From assembly GCF_901827175.1 (NCBI RefSeq), contig NZ_LR594662.1, positions 3,782,001-3,846,000 on the forward strand: a stretch of 64,000 nucleotides of DNA. The letters run 5' to 3'. Below are positions 49,614-59,982 of this stretch, piece after piece. A program made the translations under genes and the position numbers. The DNA comes from Variovorax sp. RA8 (GTDB lineage Bacteria; Pseudomonadota; Gammaproteobacteria; Burkholderiales; Burkholderiaceae_C). The notes beneath the pieces were generated by a model. The model did no database searches and had not been told where the DNA came from. It saw nothing but the letters and a program-made list of their open reading frames with translations. How positions within the stretch are numbered: position 1 is the first letter of the stretch; each line of letters begins with the position of its first letter.

Positions 49614-51071
49614 CTAGAGAAGCGGCGAGAACAGCCGGGCAGTGGCATCGCCAAGACGGCGCAGAAAACTCTGGCGCCGCTGCCCACGGACCACGGAGGC
49701 GCTGTGCAGGTCGGTCTCGAACTGCGCAGCGAGCGGCGCGGCGAGCGCCGGGCCGTAGATCACGGCACACACCTCGAAATTGAGCCGAAAGCTGCGATTG
49801 TCGAAGTTGGCGGTGCCGATCATCGCGCAGTTGTCGTCCACCACCAGCGTCTTGGAATGCAGCATGCGGGCCTTGTACTCCCAGATCTTGACGCCGGCGG
49901 CGATCAGCTCGTCATAGTAGGAGCGGGCAGCGGCGCTCACGATCAACGAATCGCTGCGGCGCGGCACCAGCAGGCGAACATCCACGCCGCGCAGCGCAGC
50001 GCTGGTCAGCGCCATCAGGCCCGGTTCGCCGGGCACGAAGTACGGCGTGGTGAGCCACGCGCGATGCGTGGCCGAATGGATGGCCGCGAGATGGATGCGA
50101 TGGATGGCTTCGAGGGTGCTGTCGGGACCGCTGGTGACGATCTGCACGGGAATGTCAGCCGCGCCGTCCTGGCGCGGCAGGCGCGGCAGCAGGACGTCAA
50201 GGGCCTTGATGATGCGGCGCGGATCTTCGCCGGTCGCGTAGGTCCAATCCTCGAGGAAGGTGGTCTGCAGCCAGCGCACCGCGCTGCCTTCGATACGCAG
50301 GTGGGCGTCATGGTAGGCGTCGGCCCTGATGCGGCGGTCTTCCTCGTCGGTGATGTTGACGCCCCCGGTGAAGCCGACGCGCCCGTCGCACACCACGATC
50401 TTGCGGTGGGTGCGGTAGTTGGTGACGGGCCGCAGCCGCCGGCCGATGCGGGTATCGTGGAACAGCGCGACTTCGATACCGGCCTCGAGCATGGGTGCCA
50501 TGAAGCGGCGCCCGATGCGCTTGGAGCCCAGCGCATCGAGCAGCAGGCGGACGGTAACGCCATGGCGCGCCCGCTCGATCAGCAGGTCGCGCAGCGTCGT
50601 GCCGGTCTTGTCGGGTTCGAAGATGTAGTACTCGAGGTGGATGTGGTCGCGCGCCTGGCGGATCGCCTCGAAGATAGCATCGAAGGTGCGTGCACCACCC
50701 GACAGCAGCTCGGCGGCCGTCGCGCTCGATACCGGCAGGCCGCAGGCCGCCGTGCCGAGCGCGGCCATCTGGCGCAGCGCCGGCGGCGCCCGCTCGGCCG
50801 CCGCGCGCAGGCTCGCCACATCGGCCGGCGCCTGGGCGATGGCGCGGCTGCGCAGCCGCTTGAGGCGCTGCTTCTTCAGCCGCTGCGGCCCGAGGAAGTA
50901 GTAGATGAGAAATCCCGCGAAAGGCAGCAGCGCCAGCGAGAGGATCCAGCTCATCGTCGAGACCGGCGCGCGCTTCTGCATCACGATCCAGACGGAAAGC
51001 ACCGCGATGTAGCCGCTCCACGCGAGGGAGAGGCCGGTCTTCCATTCCTGGCTGAGCTCGGGGAGTATCAA
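49614..51071 (-). CDS. cls: Cardiolipin synthase (phospholipase D family)
   Basis: A 485-residue protein with two N-terminal membrane helices (about 15-30 and 42-62) and two HKD motifs: HRKIVVCDGRVGFTGG near 225 and HSKTLVVDDNCAMIGT near 405. It joins two phosphatidylglycerols, or PG and PE in ClsC-type enzymes. Length and the PLDc_N-terminal helices favour the ClsA type. Confidence 0.92.
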   Translation of the reverse strand: MILPELSQEWKTGLSLAWSGYIAVLSVWIVMQKRAPVSTMSWILSLALLPFAGFLIYYFLGPQRLKKQRLKRLRSRAIAQAPADVASLRAAAERAPPALRQMAALGTAACGLPVSSATAAELLSGGARTFDAIFEAIRQARDHIHLEYYIFEPDKTGTTLRDLLIERARHGVTVRLLLDALGSKRIGRRFMAPMLEAGIEVALFHDTRIGRRLRPVTNYRTHRKIVVCDGRVGFTGGVNITDEEDRRIRADAYHDAHLRIEGSAVRWLQTTFLEDWTYATGEDPRRIIKALDVLLPRLPRQDGAADIPVQIVTSGPDSTLEAIHRIHLAAIHSATHRAWLTTPYFVPGEPGLMALTSAALRGVDVRLLVPRRSDSLIVSAAARSYYDELIAAGVKIWEYKARMLHSKTLVVDDNCAMIGTANFDNRSFRLNFEVCAVIYGPALAAPLAAQFETDLHSASVVRGQRRQSFLRRLGDATARLFSPLL

Positions 51072-51092
51072 AGGGCGAAGGGTTCGTGCAAC

Positions 51093-51126
51093 AAAAAAGG
51101 CCGGTAGCGCGAATGCTACCGGCCTT
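51093..51126 (-). terminator. Rho-independent terminator of clpS-clpA
   Basis: A perfect 12-bp stem (AAGGCCGGTAGC with GCTACCGGCCTT) around a 6-nt loop, followed on the minus strand by a T-run. It lies 26 bp after the clpA stop. Confidence 0.9.
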
Positions 51127-51151
51127 GGGACTCAGTCCCTCGGATCTCTGA

Positions 51152-53470
51152 TCAGCCCGTGGCAGCCTCTTCGGCTTCGGGCTTGGCCCGCCCTTCCTTC
51201 TTCGGCAGCGGCTGGATGTCCAGCTGGACCTCTTCCTTGTCGTCGAGGTCGACGGTGAGACGGCCGCCTTCCTGCAGGCGTCCGAACAGCAGCTCGTCGG
51301 CCAGGGCGCGGCGGATCGTGTCCTGGATCAGGCGCTGCATCGGGCGTGCGCCCATCAGCGGATCGAAGCCCTTCTTGGCCAGGTGCTTGCGCAGCACGTC
51401 GGTGAAGGTGACATCGACCTTCTTCTCGGCCAGCTGCGTCTCGAGCTGCAGCAGGAACTTGTCGACCACGCGCAGGATGATCTGCTCGTCCAGCGCCTTG
51501 AAGCTAACGATCGCGTCCAGGCGGTTGCGGAATTCCGGCGTGAACAGGCGCTTGATGTCGCCCATCTCGTCGCCCGACTGGCGCGGGTTGGTGAAGCCGA
51601 TGGTCGCCTTGTTCATGGTCTCGGCGCCCGCGTTGGTGGTCATCACGATGATCACGTTGCGGAAGTCGGCCTTGCGCCCGTTGTTGTCCGTCAGGGTGCC
51701 GTGGTCCATCACCTGCAGCAGCACGTTGAAGATGTCCGGGTGCGCCTTCTCGATCTCGTCGAGCAGCAGCACGGCGTGCGGCTTCTTCGTGATGGCCTCG
51801 GTCAGGAGGCCGCCCTGGTCGAAACCGACGTAGCCCGGAGGCGCGCCGATCAGCCGGCTCACCGCGTGGCGCTCCATGTACTCCGACATGTCGAAGCGGA
51901 TCAGCTCGATGCCCATGATGTAGGCCAGTTGCTTCGCCGCCTCGGTCTTTCCGACGCCGGTGGGGCCGCTGAACAGGAAGGAGCCGATCGGCTTGTCGTC
52001 GCGGCCCAGGCCGGAACGCGCCATCTTGACGGACGAGGCCAGCACCTCGAGCGCCTTGTCCTGGCCGAACACCACGCTCTTGAGGTCGCGCTCGATGTTC
52101 TGCAGCTTGCCGCGGTCGTCGTTCGAGACGTTGGCCGGGGGAATGCGCGCGATCTTGGCGACGATTTCCTCGACCTCGCTCTTGCTGATGGTCTTCTTGC
52201 GCTTGTTCGCGGGCAGGATGCGCTGGGCGGCGCCGGCCTCGTCGATCACGTCGATCGCCTTGTCAGGCAGGTGACGGTCGTTGATGTACTTGGCGCTCAG
52301 CTCCGCCGCGGCCTGCAGCGCGGCTACGCCGTACTTCACGCCGTGATGCTCCTCGAAGCGCGACTTCAGGCCCTTCAGGATGTCGACCGTTTCCTGCACG
52401 GTCGGCTCGACCACATCGACCTTCTGGAAGCGACGCGACAGGGCCGCATCCTTCTCGAAGATGCCGCGGTACTCGGTGAAGGTGGTGGCGCCGATGCACT
52501 TGAGCGCACCGCTGGACAGGGCGGGCTTCAGCAGGTTCGACGCGTCCAGCGTTCCGCCCGAGGCCGCGCCGGCACCGATCAGCGTGTGGATCTCGTCGAT
52601 GAAGAGGATCGCGTTCGGCTTGTCCTTGAGCGACTTGAGCACGCCCTTCAGGCGCTGCTCGAAGTCTCCGCGGTACTTGGTGCCGGCCAGCAGCGCGCCC
52701 ATGTCGAGCGAGTACACGTGGGACTCGGCCAGGATCTCCGGCACGTCGCCCTGCGTGATGCGCCACGCCAGGCCCTCGGCGATGGCGGTCTTGCCGACGC
52801 CGGCCTCGCCGACCAGCAGCGGGTTGTTCTTGCGGCGGCGGCACAGGATCTGGATCACGCGCTCGACCTCGTACTCGCGGCCGATCAGCGGATCGATCTT
52901 GCCGTCCTTGGCCATCTGGTTGAGGTTCTGGGTGAACTGCTCGAGGGGGGACGACTTCTCGTTCTTCTCGCCGCCGCCTTCTTCGCCCTCGGATGCGGAT
53001 TCGCCGCTGCTCTTGGTGGCCTCAGGCGGGTCGCTCTTCTTGATGCCGTGGGCGATGAAGTTCACCACGTCCAGGCGCGTCACTCCCTGCTGGTGCAGGT
53101 AGTAGACGGCGTGCGAGTCCTTCTCGCCGAAAATCGCGACCAGCACGTTGGCGCCGGTGACTTCCTTCTTGCCGTTGCCCGTGGACTGGACATGCATGAT
53201 GGCACGCTGGATCACGCGCTGGAAGCCGAGCGTGGGCTGGGTGTCCACGTCGTCGGTACCCGCCACCTGCGGCGTGTTGTCCTTGATGAAATTGGTGAGC
53301 GACGCGCGCAGGTCGTCGACGTTGGCCGAGCACGCTCGCAGAACTTCCGCGGCACTCGGGTTGTCCAGCAAAGCGAGCAGAAGATGCTCCACCGTGATGA
53401 ACTCGTGGCGCTGCTGCCTGGCTTCCACAAAAGCCATGTGCAAGCTGACTTCCAGTTCCTGGGCAATCAT
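51152..53470 (-). CDS. clpA: ATP-dependent Clp protease ATP-binding subunit ClpA
   Basis: A 772-residue AAA+ unfoldase. An N-terminal Clp repeat domain (about 1-145) docks ClpS, an acidic linker (about 150-180) follows, then D1 with Walker [14 protein letters not shown] and D2 with [13 protein letters not shown]. It feeds substrates to ClpP (not in the window). Preceded by clpS, the usual proteobacterial pair, and ended by a strong hairpin. Confidence 0.96.
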   Translation of the reverse strand: MIAQELEVSLHMAFVEARQQRHEFITVEHLLLALLDNPSAAEVLRACSANVDDLRASLTNFIKDNTPQVAGTDDVDTQPTLGFQRVIQRAIMHVQSTGNGKKEVTGANVLVAIFGEKDSHAVYYLHQQGVTRLDVVNFIAHGIKKSDPPEATKSSGESASEGEEGGGEKNEKSSPLEQFTQNLNQMAKDGKIDPLIGREYEVERVIQILCRRRKNNPLLVGEAGVGKTAIAEGLAWRITQGDVPEILAESHVYSLDMGALLAGTKYRGDFEQRLKGVLKSLKDKPNAILFIDEIHTLIGAGAASGGTLDASNLLKPALSSGALKCIGATTFTEYRGIFEKDAALSRRFQKVDVVEPTVQETVDILKGLKSRFEEHHGVKYGVAALQAAAELSAKYINDRHLPDKAIDVIDEAGAAQRILPANKRKKTISKSEVEEIVAKIARIPPANVSNDDRGKLQNIERDLKSVVFGQDKALEVLASSVKMARSGLGRDDKPIGSFLFSGPTGVGKTEAAKQLAYIMGIELIRFDMSEYMERHAVSRLIGAPPGYVGFDQGGLLTEAITKKPHAVLLLDEIEKAHPDIFNVLLQVMDHGTLTDNNGRKADFRNVIIVMTTNAGAETMNKATIGFTNPRQSGDEMGDIKRLFTPEFRNRLDAIVSFKALDEQIILRVVDKFLLQLETQLAEKKVDVTFTDVLRKHLAKKGFDPLMGARPMQRLIQDTIRRALADELLFGRLQEGGRLTVDLDDKEEVQLDIQPLPKKEGRAKPEAEEAATG

Positions 53471-53524
53471 GTGATTTCCTTTTTGCCTTGCTGTAAATAA
53501 ATCTCAGATGGGTTGGAGCGCGAT

Positions 53525-53884
53525 TTATTCAACCGGTTCACTGACGCATTGCAGCGGATGCCCCGCCTGGTGCGCCGCCTCCATCACCTGATTGACCTTG
53601 GTGGCCGCCATGTCGCGAGAATAAACGCCACAGACACCGCGCCCGTCGAGATGGATCTTGAGCATGATCTGGGTAGCGGTCTCGCGGTCCTTGTTGAAGA
53701 ACTCCTGGATCACGACGATCACGAACTCCATGGGCGTGTAGTCGTCATTGAGCATCACGACCTGATACATCTGTGGCGGCGCGGTCTTCTGCGGGCGCCG
53801 CTCGATCACGACCGCATCGCCATCATCCCGCCCCGGCGTCACGGCCGGGGGCTTGGGAGGAGTCGAGGGGATTTTGGTAGCCAT
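53525..53884 (-). CDS. clpS: ClpS adaptor protein
   Basis: A 119-residue N-degron adaptor that delivers substrates to ClpA. The core has [16 protein letters not shown] (binding pocket with Asn-Asp) and the Met/His residues of the pocket at [19 protein letters not shown]. The N-terminal 40 residues are Pro/Thr-rich and probably disordered. An ATG at 53893 (MIFMATK) is an alternative start; neither has a clear ribosome site. Confidence 0.94.
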   Translation of the reverse strand: MATKIPSTPPKPPAVTPGRDDGDAVVIERRPQKTAPPQMYQVVMLNDDYTPMEFVIVVIQEFFNKDRETATQIMLKIHLDGRGVCGVYSRDMAATKVNQVMEAAHQAGHPLQCVSEPVE

Positions 53885-54037
53885 GAAAATCATTTTATCG
53901 AGCCGCCCGCTGCTTGCAGTGCCCGTGTTGGCACAACTGGTGCCAGCTTTGTGACATTCAAGACGCGGGCGCCTGGATTGCCCCAAAAACGCATGCAAGC
54001 AGCGTGCCCTTCCGGCAATTTTCGGGGTCAAGCAAAG

Positions 54038-54070
54038 AAAAAAAAGCCCCGGCGCCTTGCGGGCCGGGGC
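54038..54070 (-). terminator. Rho-independent terminator of icd
   Basis: A stem of 8 bp (GCCCCGGC with GCCGGGGC) around a 9-nt loop, followed on the minus strand by eight T. It lies 34 bp past the icd stop. Confidence 0.85.
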
Positions 54071-54104
54071 CGGGCTGCCAGCGCCATCGCGCTGCGCGAC
54101 CGCT

Positions 54105-55364
54105 TTACATGTTGTCGATCATGACCTGCCCGAAGCCCGAGCAGCTCACCTGGGTAGCCCCGTCCATCAGGCGGGCGAAGTCGTAGGTGACTTTCTTGCT
54201 GGCGATGGACTTTTCCATGGAGCGGATGATCAGGTCGGCGGCCTCGGTCCAGCCCATGTGGCGCAGCATCATCTCGGCCGACAGGATTTCGGAGCCGGGG
54301 TTGACGTAGTCCTTGCCGGCGTACTTGGGCGCCGTTCCGTGGGTGGCTTCGAACATGGCGACCGTGTCGCTCAGGTTGGCGCCCGGGGCGATGCCGATCC
54401 CGCCGACCTGGGCCGCCAGCGCGTCGGAGACGTAGTCGCCGTTCAGGTTCAGGGTGGCAATGACGCTGTACTCGGCCGGGCGCAGCAGGATCTGTTGCAG
54501 GAAGGCGTCGGCAATCGAGTCCTTGACGATGATTTCCTTGCCGGTCCTGGGGTTCTTGAACTTCATCCAGGGGCCGCCGTCGATCAGCTCGGCGCCGAAC
54601 TCCTTGGCCGCCAGGCCGTAGGCCCAGTCGCGGAAGCCACCCTCGGTGAACTTCATGATGTTGCCCTTGTGCACGATCGTCACGCTGGGCTTGTCGTTGT
54701 CGATTGCGTACTGGATGGCCTTGCGCACCAGGCGCTCCGTGCCCTCGCGCGAGACCGGCTTGATGCCGATGCCCGAGGTGTTGGGGAAACGGATCTTCTT
54801 GACCCCGAACTCGTCCTGCAGGATCTTGATGAGCTTCTTGGCCTTCTCGCTTTCAGCCTCGAATTCGATGCCGGCGTAGATGTCCTCCGAGTTCTCGCGG
54901 AAGATCACCATGTTGGTCTTGTGCGGCTCCTTGACCGGGCTGGGCACGCCTTCGAAATACTGGATGGGACGCAGGCAGACGTACAGGTCGAGTTCCTGGC
55001 GCAATGCGACGTTCAGGGAGCGGATACCACCGCCCACCGGGGTGGTCAGCGGGCCCTTGATGGAGACCACGTAGTCGCGCACCGCATGCAGGGTTTCCTC
55101 CGGGAGCCAGACGTCGGGACCGTAGACCTTGGTCGACTTCTCGCCGGCATAGACCTCCATCCACTGGATCTTCTTCTTGCCCCCGTAGGTCTTGGCCACC
55201 GCCGCATCAACCACCTTGATCATCACAGGCGTGATGTCCAGGCCGGTGCCGTCCCCTTCGATGAAGGGGATGATCGGCTGGTCAGGCACATTGAGGGAGT
55301 TGTCGGCGTTGACCGTGATCTTCTGGCCTTCGGCCGGGACTTTGATGTGCTGATAGCTGGACAT
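54105..55364 (-). CDS. icd: NADP-dependent isocitrate dehydrogenase
   Basis: A 419-residue TCA cycle enzyme converting isocitrate to 2-oxoglutarate. Segments [40 protein letters not shown] and the nucleotide-binding [17 protein letters not shown] are typical of the prokaryotic dimeric NADP form. Single gene with its own terminator. The divergent gap to the small secreted gene should hold its promoter. Confidence 0.96.
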   Translation of the reverse strand: MSSYQHIKVPAEGQKITVNADNSLNVPDQPIIPFIEGDGTGLDITPVMIKVVDAAVAKTYGGKKKIQWMEVYAGEKSTKVYGPDVWLPEETLHAVRDYVVSIKGPLTTPVGGGIRSLNVALRQELDLYVCLRPIQYFEGVPSPVKEPHKTNMVIFRENSEDIYAGIEFEAESEKAKKLIKILQDEFGVKKIRFPNTSGIGIKPVSREGTERLVRKAIQYAIDNDKPSVTIVHKGNIMKFTEGGFRDWAYGLAAKEFGAELIDGGPWMKFKNPRTGKEIIVKDSIADAFLQQILLRPAEYSVIATLNLNGDYVSDALAAQVGGIGIAPGANLSDTVAMFEATHGTAPKYAGKDYVNPGSEILSAEMMLRHMGWTEAADLIIRSMEKSIASKKVTYDFARLMDGATQVSCSGFGQVMIDNM

Positions 55365-55560
55365 GAGAGTAAGAACTCCGGGGGATGAATTGAAGGCAGG
55401 AAGACACTATGTTTCCAGCCGGCTGAATAGCCGTAGAATTTTAGACGCAACCTGAGGAGCTGGAAGGCTTGTCAACCGTGGCCTTATAGCCCTCGTTGTT
55501 GACGGACCTTCTGCTGGACGGGAGGCGTTTTCAAACCATTTCCACACAGAGGAACCTGTA

Positions 55561-55878
55561 ATGAGCAAAGTTCTCGCAGTCATGATGGCCGGCTTGTTCG
55601 CCACCGCCGCATTCGCGCAGACCCAACCCGCCGAGATCAACCCCCAGGGTCAGGGCAAGGCCGCTGAGCGCGCCGAAACCCGGAAGGCTGCAAAGCCTGC
55701 CGGCCAAGTCAAGGCTCCTGGTGGAGATCAATCCAAGGTTGCAGAAGGCAGCGGCGGCGTGACCGCCACCGGCGCCGACAAGGCCGCCCAAGCCCGCCGC
55801 GATTCGCGCGATACGCGCCGTCCCGCCAAGGGCGGCGGCAAGAAGCCGGTTCCCGCGCAAGGCGGTACGCCACAGTAA
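55561..55878 (+). CDS. Small secreted Lys/Ala/Gly-rich protein, function unknown
   Basis: A 105-residue protein. The signal peptide MSKVLAVMMAGLFATAAFAQ (cleavage near 19) is clear. The mature part has no cysteine, is strongly basic and low in complexity, with segments such as KAAERAETRKAAKPAG and RRPAKGGGKKPVPAQGG. GAGGAACC upstream supplies a ribosome site. Followed by a UUCG-loop terminator, so it is a monocistronic gene. Relatives in Comamonadaceae carry no function. It may bind nucleic acid, peptidoglycan or LPS by charge, but nothing proves it. Confidence 0.75.
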   Translation: MSKVLAVMMAGLFATAAFAQTQPAEINPQGQGKAAERAETRKAAKPAGQVKAPGGDQSKVAEGSGGVTATGADKAAQARRDSRDTRRPAKGGGKKPVPAQGGTPQ

Positions 55879-55902
55879 GCCATCCGGATATGGATCAAGA
55901 AG

Positions 55903-55926
55903 GCGTTCTTCGGAGCGCTTTTTTTT
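55903..55926 (+). terminator. UUCG-tetraloop terminator
   Basis: GCGTTC-TTCG-GAGCGC followed by eight T: a 6-bp stem (one G-U pair) closed by the very stable C(UUCG)G loop. Located 25 bp after the small secreted gene. Confidence 0.88.
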
Positions 55927-56071
55927 GGCGCACGGCAGGCCTTCAACGGCGATTCCCGAGTTGTTGAACGCGGGCGCATGCCCACAGGAAGGTGTAAGCT
56001 CCGTTACCCATTCACCCATGCCCGCCGCCGCGGGCATTTTTGTTTGCGCCGCTTTCCTCCCAGGACTTCCC

Positions 56072-56524
56072 ATGTTCCAGCGCCTTTCCGTCCTGCTCGC
56101 ACTCTCCGCCGCGTTGCTCGCACCAGCCCACGCCCAGCAACCACAGACCGGTCTCCAGCGTGTCAGGCTGACCGCGGGCATGTACCAGATTGACGCCCAG
56201 GTCGCCGAGACACCGGCACAGCGGCAGATCGGCCTGATGTTCCGCAAGGAAATGCCCCAGAGCGAGGGCATGATCTTCGTCTTCGAGCAGCCGGCCACCC
56301 AGTGCTTCTGGATGCGAAACACCCTGCTGCCGCTGACCGCTGCCTTCGTGGCCGACGACGGGCGCATCGTCAATCTGGCGGATATGAAGCCGCAGACCGA
56401 CGATTCCCATTGCTCCGAGGAGCCCGTGCGCTTCGTGCTCGAGATGAACCAGGGCTGGTTCGCCCACAAGAACATCAAGAAGGGCGCGAAGCTGAACGGT
56501 GAACTGTTCTCGAACAAGCGCTGA
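56072..56524 (+). CDS. DUF192 family secreted protein
   Basis: A 150-residue protein. A signal peptide ends at APAHA (about residue 22). The DUF192 domain shows AQVAETPAQRQIGLMFRKEMP, GMIFVFEQPATQCFWMRNTLLPL and a C-terminal LEMNQGWFAHKNIKKGA. The family is common in bacteria and archaea with no settled function. Start at 56072 is chosen because it gives a complete signal peptide; an upstream ATG at 56018 adds a poor leader. Confidence 0.85.
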   Translation: MFQRLSVLLALSAALLAPAHAQQPQTGLQRVRLTAGMYQIDAQVAETPAQRQIGLMFRKEMPQSEGMIFVFEQPATQCFWMRNTLLPLTAAFVADDGRIVNLADMKPQTDDSHCSEEPVRFVLEMNQGWFAHKNIKKGAKLNGELFSNKR

Positions 56525-56537
56525 GCCGCACGGGCCG

Positions 56538-56581
56538 GCCACAAGAAAAAGCCGACCCATGGGTCGGCTTTTTCTTGTGGC
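56538..56581. terminator. Bidirectional terminator, perfect 44-bp palindrome
   Basis: Two perfect 22-bp half-sites centred on CCCATGGG. The stem carries an A-run on one side and a T-run on the other, so it can stop transcription from both the DUF192 gene (plus) and sodB (minus). Confidence 0.92.
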
Positions 56582-56592
56582 AGCGGGTCGGA

Positions 56593-57174
56593 TCAGCCGA
56601 AGTTCTTCGCCGCGAAGTCCCAGTTCACCAGCTTGGCCAGGAAGGTCTCCACGTACTTCGGACGCAGGTTGCGGTAGTCGATGTAGTAGGCGTGCTCCCA
56701 GACGTCCACCGTCAGCAGCGGCTTGTCGCCCGTGGTCAGGGGCGTGCCTGCAGCGCCCATGTTGACGATGTCCACCGTGCCGTCGGCCTTCTTCACCAGC
56801 CAGGTCCAGCCCGAACCGAAGTTGCCCACCGCCGACTTCACGAAGGCCTCCTTGAAGGCCGTGTAGCTGCCCCACTTCGCGTCGATCGCCTTGGCCAACG
56901 CACCGCCGGGCTCGCCGCCACCAGCGGGCTTCATGCAGTTCCAGAAGAAGGTGTGGTTCCAGATCTGAGCAGCGTTGTTGTAGATGCCGCCGCTGGACTT
57001 CTTGACGATCTCCTCGAGTTCCATGTTTTCGAACTCGGTGCCCTTCTGCAGGTTGTTCAGGTTCACCACATAGGCGTTGTGGTGCTTGCCGTAGTGGTAC
57101 TCCAGCGTTTCCTTGGAGTACTCGGGCGCCAGCGCGTCCATCGGGTATGGCAGAGGTGGGAGGACGTGTTCCAT
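56593..57174 (-). CDS. sodB: Superoxide dismutase, Fe type
   Basis: A 193-residue Fe/Mn superoxide dismutase. Metal ligands are in [11 protein letters not shown] (His), NHTFFWNCM (His) and [13 protein letters not shown] (Asp and His). FSSGWTWLV-like [13 protein letters not shown] and the C-terminal [10 protein letters not shown] support an iron enzyme. Cytoplasmic (no signal). Shares a palindromic terminator with the convergent DUF192 gene. Confidence 0.95.
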   Translation of the reverse strand: MEHVLPPLPYPMDALAPEYSKETLEYHYGKHHNAYVVNLNNLQKGTEFENMELEEIVKKSSGGIYNNAAQIWNHTFFWNCMKPAGGGEPGGALAKAIDAKWGSYTAFKEAFVKSAVGNFGSGWTWLVKKADGTVDIVNMGAAGTPLTTGDKPLLTVDVWEHAYYIDYRNLRPKYVETFLAKLVNWDFAAKNFG

Positions 57175-57221
57175 GTCTTTTCTCGCAGGTTGGTTGTGGG
57201 ATGAAGCATTCTAGAAAGGAA

Positions 57222-58532
57222 TCAGGTGGCTCGCGTCGGACGCGGTCCTGTCGTTTCCGTTCGCACGACCGTCATGTCGGCCGTGCCGTCGGCCAGCCTC
57301 GCCTGGACCGCGTCGCCCGATGCCAACTGCTGCGCGCGGGTGATCGCCCGGCCGTCCGGACCGGTGAGCCAGGCATAGCCGCGCTCGAGGACCAGCGTCG
57401 GATCGAGCAGTTGCAGCCGCAGCGCCGCCCGTTCGAGCCGTTCCCTGCGCTGCATCAGTGCGCGGGCGAAATCGAGAGGCAGCTCGGCTTGCAACCCTTG
57501 CTGTACCTGGGAGAGTCGCTGGATCCGCGCTTGCATGACGTGGCGAAAGCGCTGTGCGTGCTGCGCCAGTCGCAGTTGCTGGCGCAGCACCAGCGTCGAG
57601 GGGCGCGCGAGACGGGTGGCAGCGTCGTCGACACGCTGGCTCAGCGCATCCAGGCGTCCGGAAAGCGCGGTACGCAGGCGCCCTTCGAGCAGCGCCAGCG
57701 CGCCGAGCCACAGCTCGCGCGGCGCGGCCACGAGCTCTGCCGCGGCGGTGGGTGTCGGCGCGCGGAGGTCGGCGCAGAAGTCGGCGATGGTGAAGTCGGT
57801 TTCATGGCCGACGCCGCTGACGACGGGCACCGGGCTCTGCACGATCGTGCGCGCAAGCATCTCGTCGTTGAAAGCCCAGAGGTCCTCCATCGAGCCGCCG
57901 CCGCGCACCAGCAGGATCACGTCGACCCCCGGTCGCAGCGCGTAGAGGGATTGCAGCGAGCGTGCCAGTTCCGCCGGCGCGCCCACGCCCTGCACCGCGG
58001 CGGGCGCCAGCACCACGGGGATGTGCGGCACGCGGCGCCGCAGGGCGGTGACCACGTCATGCAGTGCGGCGGCACCCGGCGAAGTCACGAGACCGATCGC
58101 GCGTGGCATGGTGGGCAACACCCGCTTGCGCGCGGCATCGAACAGCCCCTCGGCCTCCAGACGCGCCTTGCGCTGAAGGAACTGCTCGAACAGCGCGCCC
58201 TGCCCGGCCCGGCGCAGGCTCTCGACCACCAGTTGCAGGTCGCCTCGGGGCTCGTACACGGCGAGGCGCCCGCGGACCTCGACCTGGTCGCCGTCGCGCG
58301 GCTGGAAGTCGAGCAGGCCCGCAGCACGCCTGAACATGGCGCAGCGCAGTTGGCCGCTTTCGTCCTTCAGCGCAAAGTAGCAGTGGCCACTGGCGGCGCG
58401 CGAGAAACCGCTGATCTCGCCGCGCACCGCGACCGGATTGAAACGCGCATCAAGTGCATCCGCGACTGCGCGGCACAGCGCGCCGACGCCCCAAACGCGC
58501 GGGCCGGCAGCCGGCGTTTCAAATTCGCTCAT
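57222..58532 (-). CDS. xseA: Exodeoxyribonuclease VII large subunit
   Basis: A 436-residue protein with an N-terminal OB-fold (about 1-100, with VAVRGEISGFSRAASGHCYFALKDE) and the catalytic core (VTSPGAAALHDVV, VRGGGSMEDLWAFNDE and GVGHETDFTIADF). The C-terminal half is a long helical coiled coil. It degrades single-stranded DNA with XseB, not seen here. The ATG at 58532 (MSEFETPAAG) is preferred over one 33 bp upstream. Confidence 0.94.
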   Translation of the reverse strand: MSEFETPAAGPRVWGVGALCRAVADALDARFNPVAVRGEISGFSRAASGHCYFALKDESGQLRCAMFRRAAGLLDFQPRDGDQVEVRGRLAVYEPRGDLQLVVESLRRAGQGALFEQFLQRKARLEAEGLFDAARKRVLPTMPRAIGLVTSPGAAALHDVVTALRRRVPHIPVVLAPAAVQGVGAPAELARSLQSLYALRPGVDVILLVRGGGSMEDLWAFNDEMLARTIVQSPVPVVSGVGHETDFTIADFCADLRAPTPTAAAELVAAPRELWLGALALLEGRLRTALSGRLDALSQRVDDAATRLARPSTLVLRQQLRLAQHAQRFRHVMQARIQRLSQVQQGLQAELPLDFARALMQRRERLERAALRLQLLDPTLVLERGYAWLTGPDGRAITRAQQLASGDAVQARLADGTADMTVVRTETTGPRPTRAT

Positions 58533-58845
58533 GAACCGACGGGTAACAGGGGGCCAGTCGTCCACAAGCGGCTGAATGGCTCACCGCGCCTTGGGGGCAT
58601 TGGCATCGCATGCACGAGTTCACGTACAAGCCCTTGATTTGATTGGAGAAAGTGCTGCTCAAAATTCAGTCGATCCAGCGCAAGGCCCATGGAATGAGGC
58701 TGGCGGCGGCGTGCCTGGCGGGTTAGCCACAAAGTTATCCACAGAACTTGTGGGTGACGGCTGACAGGCAAATACAAATCGGAACATCTGCTGCTGACGG
58801 TGGATAATCGCCGCGCATTTGCAGTCCACGGGCCGGAGGATTTCT
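58533..58845. promoter_or_regulatory. Divergent control region xseA/exbB with two DnaA-box-like sites
   Basis: A 313-bp non-coding gap. It holds a perfect DnaA-box consensus TTATCCACA at 58735-58743 and an eight-of-nine match (TTATCCACC, minus strand) at 58799-58807. Promoters for xseA (minus) and the exbB-to-adk operon (plus) should be here. No small gene is supportable. Confidence 0.5.
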
Positions 58846-59478
<633 letters not shown>

Positions 59479-59543
59479 ACGCCACCCAGCTTGCCACTTC
59501 GTGTGTTGCACTGCCCGCCGAGGGGCGATTCGGCGGAGGCTGG
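59479..59543 (-). repeat. Dispersed intergenic repeat, copy E (inverted)
   Basis: Fills nearly the whole gap between exbB and exbD. Plus strand shows CCACTTCGTGTG then GCCCGCCGAGGGGCG, so it is inverted relative to copies A, B and D. The weakest match of the family. Confidence 0.55.
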
Positions 59544-59545
59544 CT

Positions 59546-59980
59546 ATGAGGCGGATGCATTTCAGCCACGGCTCCAAGGAAGAGCCCGAGATCAATCTGA
59601 TCCCCTTCATCGACGTGCTGCTGGTCGTGCTGATCTTCCTGATGCTGTCGACCACCTACAGCAAGTTCACGGAGATGCAGCTGCGCCTGCCGGTGGCCGA
59701 TGTGGAGGCCCAGCGCGATTATCCCAAGGAGGTGATCGTCGCTGTCTCCGCCGATGGCCGCTACTCGATCAACAAGACCGTGCTGTCCGATCGCAGCGTG
59801 GAAGCGGTGACCGAGGCCCTGGGTGCCGCTGCCAACGGCGGCAAGGACACCATCGTGATCATCAGCGCCGATGCCAGTGCCGCCCATCAATCGGTGATCA
59901 CGGTGATGGAAGCCGCGCGCCGCGCCGGCCTCATGCAGATCACCTTCGCCACGCAGTCGGCCGCGCGGGCAGGACGTTAG
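59546..59980 (+). CDS. exbD: ExbD/TolR-family biopolymer transport protein
   Basis: A 144-residue protein with a single N-terminal membrane helix ([17 protein letters not shown]) that carries the essential Asp in the helix. The periplasmic domain follows. Partner of ExbB. The exbB-exbD-lpxK-ycaR-kdsB-adk order is common in Burkholderiales. Confidence 0.93.
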   Translation: MRRMHFSHGSKEEPEINLIPFIDVLLVVLIFLMLSTTYSKFTEMQLRLPVADVEAQRDYPKEVIVAVSADGRYSINKTVLSDRSVEAVTEALGAAANGGKDTIVIISADASAAHQSVITVMEAARRAGLMQITFATQSAARAGR

Positions 59981-59982
59981 TC

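Noticed and set aside
51383..53500. A 705-codon plus-strand open frame opposite clpA
   Set aside because: Same antisense artefact; clpA on the minus strand has complete AAA+ motifs.
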